DNA of 64,000 nucleotides from Flavobacteriaceae bacterium (GCA_002707025.1 PALG01000031.1:124001-188000), one strand, 5' to 3'. Numbered from the stretch's first letter, positions 19,039-28,682 are shown. Notes: a model not told the origin generated them from the letters alone. Translations and numbers: made by a program.

Positions 19039-19620
19039 ATGAATATACTTGATAAATTTCATCATTGGAGACGAAGAAGGCGTTGGAACAAACAATACCG
19101 AACAGGACGCTGGGAAAGTTTAAAAAGTGATATCGAAGCGCCGCGCTATGAAAAGATAAAGGAATTTATCCAGACCTACGGCCCGAAAAATCCCAGTATA
19201 TTGGATTTAGGCTGTGGAGATGGGGTGCTCACTGAAAAACTTCAGGGTATGGAATATCAATTTTTCAAGGGAATTGATTTTTCTAAGGTCTCGATAGAAA
19301 AAGCGCAGGAAAAAGCGTTTCCTAAGGCAGTCTTTCAAAATACGGATATCATCAAGTTTCAGCCTAGTCAGAACTATGATATCGTCATTTTTAATGAAGT
19401 TTTTTACTACATCCCCGATTCAGAAAAAATTCGGGTCATGGATTTAATCTTCCAACATTTAAATCCGAGAGGGATCCTTATCAGTTCTATTTTTAGGGAG
19501 GGCATTGGTTGTTGGGAATATTTCAAGGAAAATGAGTCTTTAAAAGAACTGGATTTCACCACAGTCACAACTTCCAAAGAAACTACCTATTGGAAAATTG
19601 GGGTTTACGAATTGTCCTGA
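19039..19620 (+). CDS. class I SAM-dependent methyltransferase
   Basis: 193 residues. Motif I is visible as SILDLGCGDGVLTEKL near residue 53, followed by FKGIDFSKVSIEKAQ (acidic residue binding the ribose) and IVIFNEVFYYIP. The basic start (KFHHWRRRRRWNKQY) precedes the Rossmann domain. The target is unknown; its position in a glycan cluster suggests a sugar, but this is inference. The 3' end overlaps the convergent GT2 gene by 16 bases. Confidence 0.85.
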   Translation: MNILDKFHHWRRRRRWNKQYRTGRWESLKSDIEAPRYEKIKEFIQTYGPKNPSILDLGCGDGVLTEKLQGMEYQFFKGIDFSKVSIEKAQEKAFPKAVFQNTDIIKFQPSQNYDIVIFNEVFYYIPDSEKIRVMDLIFQHLNPRGILISSIFREGIGCWEYFKENESLKELDFTTVTTSKETTYWKIGVYELS

Positions 19621-20441
19621 GCTTTTTTCTCAATTCCGTATTCGGTCCATTTTTTGTTTTGTTCCTTCACTTCCTTACGGATCGCCAAGTTTTTTTCTAA
19701 GGATTCTTTCGTTTTGTAGCCTCGAGCATGGTCTAGATGAAGAACAATGGCCTTGTGGCGAATTTGCTTCGATTTCAAACCGAAGTTTTCCAAACGCTCC
19801 CCAAGCTCCCGGTCGGGGCCACCATATTGCATGCGTTCATCATATCCATTAATGGATAGTAAATCGGCTTTCCAAGCAGACGAATTACAATTATTAAAAC
19901 TGGCATTGGTAGGCGTAATAAAATCCAAAAGAGAAGCCATAGCAGGTCCGCTATTCAATTTCAATGCTTGGGTACCTTTCAGGACATCGTGCTTTTTAAG
20001 CCATTTTACATCAAAGCATCGTTCGGTTTTAATGTCTTCCTCTTCTATCGCTTCACTGGTTTTCATAGGAAGTTTGCAATACCCGCCAGAAAGGAAATAG
20101 CCTTCTTCTGCATATTTGGCGTGCACTTCCACAAAATCCTTTCGCGGAATACAATCTCCATCGGTAAAGAGGATGTAAGGCATGTTAGCAGCTACAATAG
20201 CGATATTCAAAATACGTTGCCTGCGATAACCATCGTCTTCATGCCAAACGTGATGCAAGGGTACAGGGTAGTCTTTCTGAAAACTTTCAATCAGCTTCTT
20301 TGTACTCTCCCTAGAACCATCGTCTGCCACAATCACTTCATAATGATCGTAGGTTTGGTATTTGTATCCTTCTAATACCTTCTGAAGCCATGCTTCGTTG
20401 TTGTAGGTACTTATAATTACTGAAATCCCTAAACTATCCAC
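19605..20441 (-). CDS. glycosyltransferase family 2 with galactosyltransferase-type C-terminus
   Basis: 278 residues from a GTG start. The GT-A core shows VIISTYNNEAWLQKVLEGYK, VIVADDGS and ILFTDGDCIP (DxD metal site). The C-terminal part, MQYGGPDRELGERLENFGLK, matches the Glyco_transf_7C region seen in chondroitin-polymerase-like enzymes. It probably acts in LPS or surface glycan synthesis. It has its own promoter, divergent from the next GT2 gene. Confidence 0.87.
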   Translation of the reverse strand: MDSLGISVIISTYNNEAWLQKVLEGYKYQTYDHYEVIVADDGSRESTKKLIESFQKDYPVPLHHVWHEDDGYRRQRILNIAIVAANMPYILFTDGDCIPRKDFVEVHAKYAEEGYFLSGGYCKLPMKTSEAIEEEDIKTERCFDVKWLKKHDVLKGTQALKLNSGPAMASLLDFITPTNASFNNCNSSAWKADLLSINGYDERMQYGGPDRELGERLENFGLKSKQIRHKAIVLHLDHARGYKTKESLEKNLAIRKEVKEQNKKWTEYGIEKKAQDNS

Positions 20442-20457
20442 TCGTCTTAATTTTTGA

Positions 20458-20504
20458 CAAATTTACGGCTCTTTTTTGGTTTAAGGAAAAAGCGAGTAAA
20501 TTTG
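20458..20504. promoter_or_regulatory. divergent promoters for two GT2 genes
   Basis: Plus strand: TTTG at 20475-20478 and TAAATTTG at 20497-20504, 18 bases apart, with the ATG only 5 bases after the box, so the message is nearly leaderless. Minus strand: TAAATTTG at 20465-20458, 17 bases before the GTG start at 20441. The two -7 boxes are identical. Confidence 0.6.
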
Positions 20505-20508
20505 TGAC

Positions 20509-21246
20509 ATGGCAAAACTTACCGTCATTATGCCCACCCTAAATGAAGCAGACTATGTTGCTTCAGCCTTGCGCTCGGTGCAATTTGCCGATGAAATTAT
20601 CGTTATCGATTCGTTTAGTACCGACGGCACTCCCGAAATTGTAAAACCTTACGCAACGCTTTTCCTTCAGCGGGAGTTCGACAACTTTTCAGCACAAAAA
20701 AATGCGGCTTTGAAACACGCTACGGGAGATTGGGTCTTATTTCTAGATGCCGACGAACGCATCACCTACCCCCTTCAGCAAGAAATAAAGGAAGCCATTA
20801 CCTATGGAGTGCATGCCGGTTACAAACTAAACTTCCCTCACTTTTTTATGAACCGCTTTTTATACCATCATAGCAGTAATGTGTTACGTTTGGTGCGAAG
20901 GGAAGGAACCCACTTCTCCGGCTTGGTTCATGAAAAGCTTCACCTACAGGGAAGTGTTGGAAAACTTAAAAACCCAGTACTTCACTTTACGTATAAAGGA
21001 CTGGATCATTACATTCAAAAGAGGGATAAATATGCTTGGTTTCAAGCAGAACAACTTCAAAAAAAAGGAAAAAAGGCAACCTATCTTCAACTTTTTCTGA
21101 AACCTAGTTTCCGTTTTTTCAGCTCTTATATTTTAAAAGGTGGCTTCAAAGATGGGATTCCTGGATTAGCGATTTCTACCGTGAATGCTTATGGCGTATT
21201 TTCCCGGTATGTGAAATTACTATTGCTTCAGCGAGGGATGCGCTAA
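20509..21246 (+). CDS. glycosyltransferase family 2 (LPS core WaaE/KdtX-like)
   Basis: 245 residues. VIMPTLNEADYVASALRSVQ, EIIVIDSFSTDGTPEI and WVLFLDADERITY (metal-binding acidic site) give the GT2 fold of the subgroup that includes WaaE-type beta-1,4-glucosyltransferases of the LPS core. It resembles the GT2 gene at 22004 (NFSAQKNAAL against NFSEQKNFAI), so the two are paralogues. It overlaps the convergent deacetylase by 4 bases. Confidence 0.87.
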   Translation: MAKLTVIMPTLNEADYVASALRSVQFADEIIVIDSFSTDGTPEIVKPYATLFLQREFDNFSAQKNAALKHATGDWVLFLDADERITYPLQQEIKEAITYGVHAGYKLNFPHFFMNRFLYHHSSNVLRLVRREGTHFSGLVHEKLHLQGSVGKLKNPVLHFTYKGLDHYIQKRDKYAWFQAEQLQKKGKKATYLQLFLKPSFRFFSSYILKGGFKDGIPGLAISTVNAYGVFSRYVKLLLLQRGMR

Positions 21247-21959
21247 AAAAGTTGTCCGTATTTTACTTTTCTTTTGAATCTTTCAAACGAAAATTCCCCT
21301 TTGATATCCAAACGTTTAATTTCGTAGGGATTCTTAAAAGGAAATGTACTCACCTTATTTCCTATGCGAAAGGCATATTGAATGCCACACATTTTCAACA
21401 GTCCCTCAAAAACTTCCCTTTCCGGATTCTCCCTAGGGAATTTCCCGTAAGGGTATGCCAATAGGGGCTGCATAGGAAGCGTACTTTCTCGAGCAACGGT
21501 TATCGCTTGTTTAAGATCGGTTTCGGCAACTTCTGGTGATACTTCTTGATAATTAATATGTCCATAGGAATGATAGCCCAGTTCAATGACTGCAGGGTCT
21601 AAACTTTTTAATTGCTCCACAGTCATAATCGATTGTCGGGCTCGATTCCATTCATCTTCTCCCCCTATATATTTCATCGGAATAAAAAACGTAGCTTTTA
21701 GATGGTATTTTTTTAATAAAGGATAAGCCCATTGCCACTGGCTCACATAACCATCATCGAAGGTAATGATGACCGATTTCCCTTTAGGGTATTTTTGGGA
21801 AGTGATTAATTCTGAAAAATGATGGGTTTGATATCCCTTTTGGGAAATCCAACGAAACTGTTTTTCGAGGTTTTCGGTACTTACCGTTAACCCTTCGCTC
21901 ACATTTTGTGAAATGTGGTGGTACAATAAAATGGAAATTCTAGCCATTTCAAAAACCAT
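21243..21959 (-). CDS. polysaccharide deacetylase (NodB domain)
   Basis: 238 residues, or 234 if the ATG 12 bases inside is used. The NodB fold is shown by ISILLYHHI at the start, VIITFDDGYVSQW (catalytic Asp and metal Asp), HSYGHINY (metal histidines) and LLAYPYGKF. Enzymes of this type remove N-acetyl groups from sugars. No signal peptide is seen, which is unusual for a cell-wall deacetylase and would suit action on a lipid-linked or nucleotide-linked intermediate. It is embedded in the LPS glycosyltransferase cluster. Confidence 0.87.
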   Translation of the reverse strand: MVFEMARISILLYHHISQNVSEGLTVSTENLEKQFRWISQKGYQTHHFSELITSQKYPKGKSVIITFDDGYVSQWQWAYPLLKKYHLKATFFIPMKYIGGEDEWNRARQSIMTVEQLKSLDPAVIELGYHSYGHINYQEVSPEVAETDLKQAITVARESTLPMQPLLAYPYGKFPRENPEREVFEGLLKMCGIQYAFRIGNKVSTFPFKNPYEIKRLDIKGEFSFERFKRKVKYGQLF

Positions 21960-22003
21960 GTTAATCCTAGTAAAATTATTACTTTTACTGAAATTTTCAA
22001 TAC

Positions 22004-22765
22004 TTGCACAAAAAAAATAAAATTTCGGCCCTAGCCATCACGCTGAATGAAGCGGAAGTACTGGAAGACTTCTTGAAAAGCCTTGATTTTGTGGACGAAA
22101 TTATTATTGTGGACTCCTTCAGCAGTGATCAAACCAAAGCTATTGCTACTAGCTTTGAAAAGGTAAAATGGTTTGAAAGAACCTTCGATAATTTCAGCGA
22201 ACAAAAAAACTTCGCCATATCCAAGGCGAGTCATGACTGGCTGTTATTTTTTGATCCGGATGAAGAAATTACTTCCGAAGTAAAAGAAGAAATTTTGGAA
22301 ACCTTAGAAAACCCTAAAGCAGACGCTTATTTTATTAGACGGCAACTTTACTTCATGGGGAAAAAAATCAACTACAGTGGGTTTCAAACCGATTGGGTGA
22401 TTCGGCTATTTCATAAAAAACACGGAAGGTATAATGGCAATCTAGTTCATGAAACCTTGCAAGTTCAAGGGACTACTGCAAAATTAAAGAGTCGCGTACC
22501 GCATCATACTTATAAAAGTTTTGACGATTACACTCACAAGCTTCATAAGTACAGTGCCCTACAAGCGAGGATGCTTTATGAAAAGAAAAAGAAACCTTCC
22601 TTATTTCACTTTATCTTTCGCCCTTTCTATCGGTTTTGGCACCAATATTTAATCCGTTTGGGAATCTTGGATGGAAAGGAAGGCTTTATATTAGCCTATA
22701 TCAATGCCTTTTCGGTTTTTAAAAGGTATTTAAATCTTTGGTTGTTATACCGAAAAATAAATTAA
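22004..22765 (+). CDS. glycosyltransferase family 2 (LPS core type), paralogue
   Basis: 253 residues. There is no ATG at the 5' end; the best start is TTG at 22004. Core motifs are ALAITLNEAEVLEDFLKSLD, EIIIVDSFSSDQT and WLLFFDPDEEIT. The product resembles the GT2 at 20509 along its length, including the C-terminal FFRPFYRFWHQYLIRLG-type segment. A GT4 gene follows after 4 bases. Confidence 0.83.
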   Translation: MHKKNKISALAITLNEAEVLEDFLKSLDFVDEIIIVDSFSSDQTKAIATSFEKVKWFERTFDNFSEQKNFAISKASHDWLLFFDPDEEITSEVKEEILETLENPKADAYFIRRQLYFMGKKINYSGFQTDWVIRLFHKKHGRYNGNLVHETLQVQGTTAKLKSRVPHHTYKSFDDYTHKLHKYSALQARMLYEKKKKPSLFHFIFRPFYRFWHQYLIRLGILDGKEGFILAYINAFSVFKRYLNLWLLYRKIN

Positions 22766-22769
22766 AGTG

Positions 22770-23837
22770 ATGAAAAAAATATTCCTCGAATCACATAACA
22801 TCAATAACCCCTACACCGGCTTTGGGCAGTTTAACCTTCATTTACTGAAAGGGTTTCATCACTGTGACGACCCCGAACTTCAGTTTATCGTACACACCCC
22901 CAAAAAACGGTTTTTAAAGAAAATCTTCGGAAATTTTTTCAAATACAAACACTATCTAGGATTGCGTCGCTACGAATTTGCCCAAATTAGAACCCGTTAC
23001 GACCTCTGGCATTCTTTGAATCAGAATACCAAGATTGAACCCAAAAACGCAATGCCATACATACTTACCATTCACGATATCAACTTCGTGGAAGAGGTTT
23101 CCAACGACATCCATCACCCTAGGAACCAACTATTTATTGAAAAACTAAACCGTGCAGATGCCATTACCTATATTTCAGAATTTGCCAAAAAATCCACGCA
23201 CGGGTTCTTCGATGTCCCCAAAGTTCCCGAATATGTTATTTACAACGGAAATCCTGTAAGGGAAGAATTGGATACGTCTGGATTTGAACCTCCCAAAACG
23301 CTTCAGAAGAAATTCCTTTTCAGTATTGGCGACTTCAGGGAACGTAAAAATTTTCACCTTTTAGTGGAAATGATGCCTTTGCTGAAAGACTACCAGTTGG
23401 TTCTGGCCGGAAATGACACCCGTGATTATGCTGAAGTGGTTAGGGAAGCCACAAGAAAGTACCAGGTAGAAGACCAAGTTATTTTCGCAGGACGAGTGGA
23501 CGATGTGGGAAAACAATATTATTTACAAAATTGCGAGGCGTTGGTGTTTCCTTCACTTAGGGAAGGTTTTGGACTGCCCCCTATTGAAGCCATGGTTTTC
23601 GGAAAACCTGTGTTTTTGGCGAATACGACTTCGCTTCCCGAGATTGGTGGGGAGTATGCATTTTATTGGGAAGATTTTAACCCCAAACACATGGCCGAAG
23701 CCTTTCTGAAAGGCATGGAAACTTTCAGAAATAACCAAGAATTGTACGAAAAAGAACTCAAAAAACAGGCTGCAAAATTCGATTGGAACATTGCGGCGCA
23801 ACAATATATTGATGTTTATAAAGCTCTCCTGAAATGA
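22770..23837 (+). CDS. glycosyltransferase family 4
   Basis: 355 residues from ATG at 22770 (a GTG lies directly before it). A GT-B fold is indicated by FLFSIGDFRERKNFHLLVEM (start of the second domain), QVIFAGRVDDVGKQYY and the donor-binding segment ALVFPSLREGFGLPPIEAM, with the EGFGLPPIE motif of retaining GT4 enzymes. It is the last sugar transferase in the cluster and overlaps the tsaC-like gene by 4 bases (ATGA). Confidence 0.9.
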   Translation: MKKIFLESHNINNPYTGFGQFNLHLLKGFHHCDDPELQFIVHTPKKRFLKKIFGNFFKYKHYLGLRRYEFAQIRTRYDLWHSLNQNTKIEPKNAMPYILTIHDINFVEEVSNDIHHPRNQLFIEKLNRADAITYISEFAKKSTHGFFDVPKVPEYVIYNGNPVREELDTSGFEPPKTLQKKFLFSIGDFRERKNFHLLVEMMPLLKDYQLVLAGNDTRDYAEVVREATRKYQVEDQVIFAGRVDDVGKQYYLQNCEALVFPSLREGFGLPPIEAMVFGKPVFLANTTSLPEIGGEYAFYWEDFNPKHMAEAFLKGMETFRNNQELYEKELKKQAAKFDWNIAAQQYIDVYKALLK

Positions 23838-24394
23838 GAAACGAAATTGAAAAATCCCTGGAAGTCTTAAAAAAAGGAGGCCTTCTACTCTATCCTACCG
23901 ATACGGTTTGGGGCATTGGATGTGATGCGACCAATGCAGAAGCTATTGAAAAAATTTACCAATTGAAAAACAGACCCGGTGCCAAAGCGCTAATTTGTTT
24001 GGTGTCCGATTTTAAAATGCTCAACCAATTTGTGGAAGAAGTCCCCGAAGTAGCCTATGACATCCTAAAATACGCAGCAAAACCCACGACCATCATTTAT
24101 GACAATCCCATTCGGATTGCCGAAAATTTGGTCGCAGAGGATAATTCCCTTGGGATTCGTGTAGCAAAAGATCCCTTCTGCAAACAACTGATAAAAAAAT
24201 TCAGAAAACCGATTGTTTCTACTTCAGCTAATTTGAGCGGTGAAAAAACCCCTACAAATTTTTCAGAAATCAGCCCCGCGATTTTGGAAGGCGTGGACTA
24301 TGTCGTAAATTTGCAGCGCAATAAAAAAACGGCTTCCCCATCGAGTATAATCAAATTAAAAACCGATGGGACCGTTACGGTAATTAGACCCTGA
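23834..24394 (+). CDS. L-threonylcarbamoyladenylate synthase (Sua5/YciO/YrdC family)
   Basis: 186 residues. [36 protein letters not shown] and [18 protein letters not shown] match the TsaC/YrdC domain that makes threonylcarbamoyl-AMP for the t6A modification of ANN-reading tRNAs. It is a single-domain form without the Sua5 C-terminal domain, so it could be TsaC or the related YciO. It overlaps the GT4 gene by 4 bases and precedes the CCA-adding enzyme by 2 bases, forming an RNA-processing pair. Confidence 0.9.
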   Translation: MRNEIEKSLEVLKKGGLLLYPTDTVWGIGCDATNAEAIEKIYQLKNRPGAKALICLVSDFKMLNQFVEEVPEVAYDILKYAAKPTTIIYDNPIRIAENLVAEDNSLGIRVAKDPFCKQLIKKFRKPIVSTSANLSGEKTPTNFSEISPAILEGVDYVVNLQRNKKTASPSSIIKLKTDGTVTVIRP

Positions 24395-24396
24395 AA

Positions 24397-25824
24397 ATGC
24401 CACAACAAGCGCCATTTTTTAAAAACGCCTTAGACCACCCTATATTTAAAACCGTTGCCAAAGCGGCTTCCAATTTACAGTTGGAAACCTACGTTATTGG
24501 CGGGTTTGTTCGCGATTACATTTTACAACGCGGCGACGCCAAAGACTTGGATTTTGTCGCAGTGGGCAGTGGCATTCAATTGGCAAAAGAGGTATCCTCT
24601 TTGCTCCCAGGAAAGCCGAAAGTATCGGTTTTTAAAAACTACGGAACCGCCATGCTGAAAACGGGCCCGTTGGAACTTGAGTTTGTCGGCGCCCGCAAGG
24701 AATCCTATCAAGAGGACAGCCGAAACCCTGCCGTGGAAAACGGCACTTTGGAGGAGGACCAAAACCGTCGTGACTTTACCATTAACGCATTGGCGATTAG
24801 CGTGAATGAAGATTCCTTCGGAAAATTACTAGATCCCTTTCAAGGGCTTCAGGATTTAGAGCGAAAAATAATCCGCACCCCTTTGGATCCCGATGTTACT
24901 TACAGTGATGATCCCTTACGCATGCTACGGGCCATACGTTTTGCCACACAATTGAATTTTACGATTGAAGCCGAATCGTTGGCATCTATCCAGCGAAATG
25001 CTTCCCGAATAAAAATCATTTCCAACGAAAGAATTGTTGAGGAAATTCACAAAATCCTTATGGCCCCAGTGCCATCTATCGGGTTTTCATTATTGCATAA
25101 AACAGGTTTACTGAAGTATATTTTCCCAGAATTGGTCGCTTTGCAAGGCATAGAAGAGAAAGAAGGGCAATTGCACAAAGATAACTTTTGGCATACCTTG
25201 GAAGTAGTCGATAACATTGCCCAAACCACCGATAACCTTTGGCTTCGTTGGGCAGCATTGTTACACGACATTGGAAAAGCGCCTACCAAACGATTCGATA
25301 AAAAGAATGGCTGGACCTTTCATGGCCATGAGTTTGTAGGCTCTAAAATGGTGTACAAACTTTTCAAGCGCTTAAAACTACCGCTCAATGACAAAATGAA
25401 GTTGGTACAAAAGATGGTCCTAATGAGTTCCCGGCCTATTGTGCTGGCCACCGATGTGACCGATAGTGCCGTACGTAGGCTTATTTTTGATGCGGGCGAG
25501 CATGTAGAAGACTTGATGACCCTATGTGAAGCGGATATCACTACCAAAAACCCCAAACGCTTCAAAAAATACCACAATAACTTCAAAAGAGTTCGGGAGA
25601 AAATTGTGGAAGTTGAAGAACGTGATCACATTCGCAATTTTCAACCTCCCATTTCAGGAGAGGAAATTATGGAAACGTTTTCCTTAAAACCCTCCCGCGA
25701 AATAGGCATCATCAAAGATGCGATTAAAGAAGCCATCTTGGAAGGGGATATCCCCAACGAATATGAAGCTGCCAAAGAATTTATGTATCAAAAAGCTGCC
25801 GAACTGGGCTTAAACATCAACTAA
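24397..25824 (+). CDS. cca: CCA tRNA nucleotidyltransferase with HD domain
   Basis: 475 residues. The polymerase-beta-like head has [21 protein letters not shown] (G-G and DxD metal site), then [13 protein letters not shown] and [18 protein letters not shown]-terminal HD domain follows: [13 protein letters not shown] and [13 protein letters not shown]. It adds or repairs the 3' CCA of tRNAs; HD domains in this family can have phosphohydrolase activity. It is tightly packed between the tsaC-like and cox15-type genes, with 2 and 0 bases between. Confidence 0.93.
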   Translation: MPQQAPFFKNALDHPIFKTVAKAASNLQLETYVIGGFVRDYILQRGDAKDLDFVAVGSGIQLAKEVSSLLPGKPKVSVFKNYGTAMLKTGPLELEFVGARKESYQEDSRNPAVENGTLEEDQNRRDFTINALAISVNEDSFGKLLDPFQGLQDLERKIIRTPLDPDVTYSDDPLRMLRAIRFATQLNFTIEAESLASIQRNASRIKIISNERIVEEIHKILMAPVPSIGFSLLHKTGLLKYIFPELVALQGIEEKEGQLHKDNFWHTLEVVDNIAQTTDNLWLRWAALLHDIGKAPTKRFDKKNGWTFHGHEFVGSKMVYKLFKRLKLPLNDKMKLVQKMVLMSSRPIVLATDVTDSAVRRLIFDAGEHVEDLMTLCEADITTKNPKRFKKYHNNFKRVREKIVEVEERDHIRNFQPPISGEEIMETFSLKPSREIGIIKDAIKEAILEGDIPNEYEAAKEFMYQKAAELGLNIN

Positions 25825-26838
25825 ATGAAGGACAATAAAAAAGTAGTGTATTGGTTGCTCACAGGATGCTTTCTCATCTTTGTGATGGTTGTGGTTGGCG
25901 GCATTACCCGATTGACCCATTCTGGGCTTTCTATTTCCAATTATAAATTGATTACCGGGACGTTACCTCCTTCTGGGGAAGCCGAATGGAATGAGGCTTT
26001 CGAACTTTATAAGCAATATCCAGAGTACCAAAAAATCAATTACAATATGACCCTGGAGGAATTCAAGGATATTTATTTCTGGGAATGGATCCACCGCGTC
26101 ATAGGAAGGTTTATTGGAGTGGTGTTTATCATTCCGTTTCTTTACTTTCTCCTTCGGAAACAATTAACGAAGCCTACCATTAAAAAGGCTGTCATCCTCA
26201 TGGCACTTGGAGCCTTTCAAGGGTTTCTGGGCTGGTATATGGTAAAAAGCGGATTGGTGGACCGTCCCGATGTGAGCCACTTTCGTCTGGCCATGCACCT
26301 TACTACGGCCTTTATCACTTTTGCCTACACTTTTTGGGTCGCTCTGGACTTACTATATCCTTCTCGTAAACCTATTGAGGCTTCCTTCCGAAATTTAATC
26401 CGTTGGGGCTATGCAGCGCTGCTCATTCAAATTGTTTGGGGAGCGTTTGTAGCAGGTTTGGATGCCGGATGGATCCACAACCATTGGCCGTTTATGAGCG
26501 AAGGAAAGTTAATGCATGAAACCGTGACACAAGAACTTTCCCCTGTTTGGAAAAACTTCGTGGAAGGAAAAAGCGGCGTGCAGTTTGTGCACCGCTATAT
26601 GGCCTATGTAGTAGTTATTTTCATTTTTATCATCGCCTGGAAAAGCCGTAAAATGACACTAACCCTTCCGCAGAAAAAGGGAATTAGCTGGTTAGTGGTT
26701 TTGGTATTGGTTCAATTTGTTCTTGGGGTCTTTACATTGTTGCTTCAAGTACCGGTTTGGCTAGGGGTGCTTCACCAAGTAATGGCATTTTTCCTTTTGG
26801 CTACCATGACCTATACCCTACATCGTTTCAGCAAATAA
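25825..26838 (+). CDS. heme A synthase, COX15/CtaA family
   Basis: 337 residues with about eight membrane helices. It converts heme O to heme A for cytochrome oxidase in the cytoplasmic membrane. Conserved histidines are in ITRLTHSGLSI, WEWIHRVIGRFIG, DVSHFRLAMHLTTAF, FVHRYMAYVV and LGVLHQVMAFF, as expected for the two heme sites. It starts on the base after the cca stop. No cytochrome oxidase genes are present nearby. Confidence 0.94.
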   Translation: MKDNKKVVYWLLTGCFLIFVMVVVGGITRLTHSGLSISNYKLITGTLPPSGEAEWNEAFELYKQYPEYQKINYNMTLEEFKDIYFWEWIHRVIGRFIGVVFIIPFLYFLLRKQLTKPTIKKAVILMALGAFQGFLGWYMVKSGLVDRPDVSHFRLAMHLTTAFITFAYTFWVALDLLYPSRKPIEASFRNLIRWGYAALLIQIVWGAFVAGLDAGWIHNHWPFMSEGKLMHETVTQELSPVWKNFVEGKSGVQFVHRYMAYVVVIFIFIIAWKSRKMTLTLPQKKGISWLVVLVLVQFVLGVFTLLLQVPVWLGVLHQVMAFFLLATMTYTLHRFSK

Positions 26839-26865
26839 AACGACTCTTTGTTGAAAAATCCTTTC

Positions 26866-26905
26866 CTCAAAACACTTTTGAGCCACCGATTAAATGTTAC
26901 CTTTG
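26866..26905 (+). promoter_or_regulatory. promoter of the pRiA4b ORF-3-like gene, with inverted repeat
   Basis: TTTG (26877-26880) and TACCTTTG (26898-26905, full -7 match) are 17 bases apart, 18 bases before the ATG. A perfect 7-bp inverted repeat, CTCAAAA-CAC-TTTTGAG (26866-26882), covers the -33 element. It could be an operator, or a weak terminator of the upstream gene, although no T run follows. Confidence 0.55.
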
Positions 26906-26923
26906 CATCCTAAATTTTGAAGC

Positions 26924-27433
26924 ATGATTTACCGATTTAGAGTTATTTTGGACACCAAGGAGGATGTTTTTAGGGATATTGAAATAGAAGACTCCAATAC
27001 CATGGAAGACTTCCACAATGCCATTACCCAAGCGTTTGGTTTTGGCGGACAGGAAATGGCGTCTTTTTATGTAAGCAACGATCTTTGGGAGCAAGGCGAA
27101 GAAATTGCCCTATTCGACATGAGTGAAGAACCCGGTGGCGTGCGTATCATGGGAGATACGTATCTGGAAGATGCCGTGCATGAAGATCAAACCAAGCTTA
27201 TCTACGTATACGACTTTCTGAAAATGTGGACCTTTTTGGTGGAACTTGCTGAAATAGCCGAACCGGAAGACGGCCGTAGCTATCCCAACCTCATGTTTGC
27301 CCATGGGCAAATCCCGGAGGAAGCTCCCGATAAGGAATTTATAGCAGAAGATACTGAAGATGAATTTAGTGAGGACTACGGGTTGGATGCCGACGATTAC
27401 GACACCTTGGACTTTGACGAGAATTGGAATTAA
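26924..27433 (+). CDS. plasmid pRiA4b ORF-3 family protein
   Basis: 169 residues. The first 100 residues (IYRFRVILDTKEDVFRDIEI, MEDFHNAITQAFGF, ASFYVSNDLWEQGEEI) match the alpha/beta domain named after ORF-3 of plasmid pRiA4b. The last 45 residues are very acidic (EDTEDEFSEDYGLDADDYD) and probably disordered. The family name comes from a plasmid, but nothing here suggests a mobile element. Function unknown. Confidence 0.8.
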   Translation: MIYRFRVILDTKEDVFRDIEIEDSNTMEDFHNAITQAFGFGGQEMASFYVSNDLWEQGEEIALFDMSEEPGGVRIMGDTYLEDAVHEDQTKLIYVYDFLKMWTFLVELAEIAEPEDGRSYPNLMFAHGQIPEEAPDKEFIAEDTEDEFSEDYGLDADDYDTLDFDENWN

Positions 27434-27485
27434 AGGAAGCCTTTTCTTTCTTCTAAACAATCATTCACTTTTACAACGAACTTAG

Positions 27486-28544
27486 ATGATCAATTTATAC
27501 AACACCCTTATCGCTTCCCTATCCATTCACCGAGTAGGCAACAAAAGCCGAAACGAAGGCATGTTCCTATCGGCACAACCTTACAAATTGGATGATGAAA
27601 TTACGCCGCTTTTAAAAGAATTTTTCCTAAAACCGTTTAGGGACAAAGAAGAAAATTACTTTCAGTTTGAGCATGAAGCCGATTTGGAATTCCACCCGTT
27701 GTTTCATTTGGTGAGTGACATTTTCGACAATCCGAATGTGGTTCACGAGCATAGCAAAAAAATCACTCAGCATTTGTTCGATCAATCCACGCACCCACAT
27801 ATTAAAAGCGGGGAAGTGTATGTTGCTTATTTGGAAAACCTTCAGCTGGACAACGAAAAAGTAGATGCGGTAGGCATCTTTAAGTCGGAACTGAAACAGG
27901 ATTTCCTTCAATTTTCCGAAGGGGAAAATCAATTGGACGCCATTCTTCAGCAAGGCGTAAATTTGAACAAGTTGGACAAAGGGGCCTTGATTTTTAATTC
28001 TAAAAAAGACGAAGGGTATAAAATTCTTTCCGTAGACAGCAATCGTTACGATGCCCGTTATTGGCTGGAAAGTTTTTTGGCCGTCGACGCTTTTGAAGAT
28101 GAAAATTTCTTTACCAAAAAGTACCTTAAATTCTGTCAGGATTTTGCCAAGGATGTGGTCCTGCCTGCGGAAGACAAAAAGGAGGAAGTGATGTTTTTGA
28201 ATCGGGCGGTGAATCACTTTGCCAAAAACGATCAGTTTGAAGAAACCCAATTTGTCAATGAAGTATTTGCCAACCCAGATTTGATTCCTGAATTTAAACA
28301 CTACAAAACGGAAAAGGCACCCAAATACAGTATTGAAGACTTAACTACCTTTCCCATTGCCAATACGGCCGTTTCCGCAGCGCGAAAAAAAATCAAGAAC
28401 ACCATCAATTTGGATACGAACATTCAGATTAAAATGGACTTTATCAATCCCGAAAGTGCTGAAAAATTTGTGGAAAAAGGCTGGGACGAAGAGCGCCAAA
28501 TGTACTATTACCTAGTGTATTTCAACAAAGAGCAGAAAAGCTAA
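27486..28544 (+). CDS. nucleoid-associated protein, NdpA/YejK family
   Basis: 352 residues. The opening INLYNTLIASLSIHRVGNKS, the middle segment GEVYVAYLENLQLDNEKVDAVGIFKS and the C-terminal IKMDFINPESAEKFVEKGWDE fit the NdpA (37-kDa nucleoid-associated) family found across Bacteroidota. E. coli YejK is a nucleoid protein; the role here is inferred. It stands alone, 52 bases after the acidic protein. Confidence 0.8.
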   Translation: MINLYNTLIASLSIHRVGNKSRNEGMFLSAQPYKLDDEITPLLKEFFLKPFRDKEENYFQFEHEADLEFHPLFHLVSDIFDNPNVVHEHSKKITQHLFDQSTHPHIKSGEVYVAYLENLQLDNEKVDAVGIFKSELKQDFLQFSEGENQLDAILQQGVNLNKLDKGALIFNSKKDEGYKILSVDSNRYDARYWLESFLAVDAFEDENFFTKKYLKFCQDFAKDVVLPAEDKKEEVMFLNRAVNHFAKNDQFEETQFVNEVFANPDLIPEFKHYKTEKAPKYSIEDLTTFPIANTAVSAARKKIKNTINLDTNIQIKMDFINPESAEKFVEKGWDEERQMYYYLVYFNKEQKS

Positions 28545-28682
28545 ACACGCTTTACGTGTTGACAACTTCTAGAAACTCCAAACCAATTGTCTTTAAGGAT
28601 TTTAGGTATTTGGAGTATCTTTATTGTAACAAACTTGCGGCCCGTTCGTCGTATAAACAACCAACAACCAAAAATACTTTTT

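Noticed and set aside
26924-27433. Possible mobile-element gene because of the plasmid pRiA4b family name
   Set aside because: There is no transposase, terminal repeat or plasmid gene nearby, and the family is widespread in chromosomes.
27627-28301. Minus-strand open frame of 224 codons
   Set aside because: It lies wholly antisense to the nucleoid-associated protein gene, has no family-like motif and a low-complexity Phe/Ile/Lys-rich composition typical of reverse-complement frames.
28544-28560. Hairpin AACACG-cttta-CGTGTT after the nucleoid-associated protein gene
   Set aside because: The stem is only 6 bp and no T run follows, so I do not call it a terminator.
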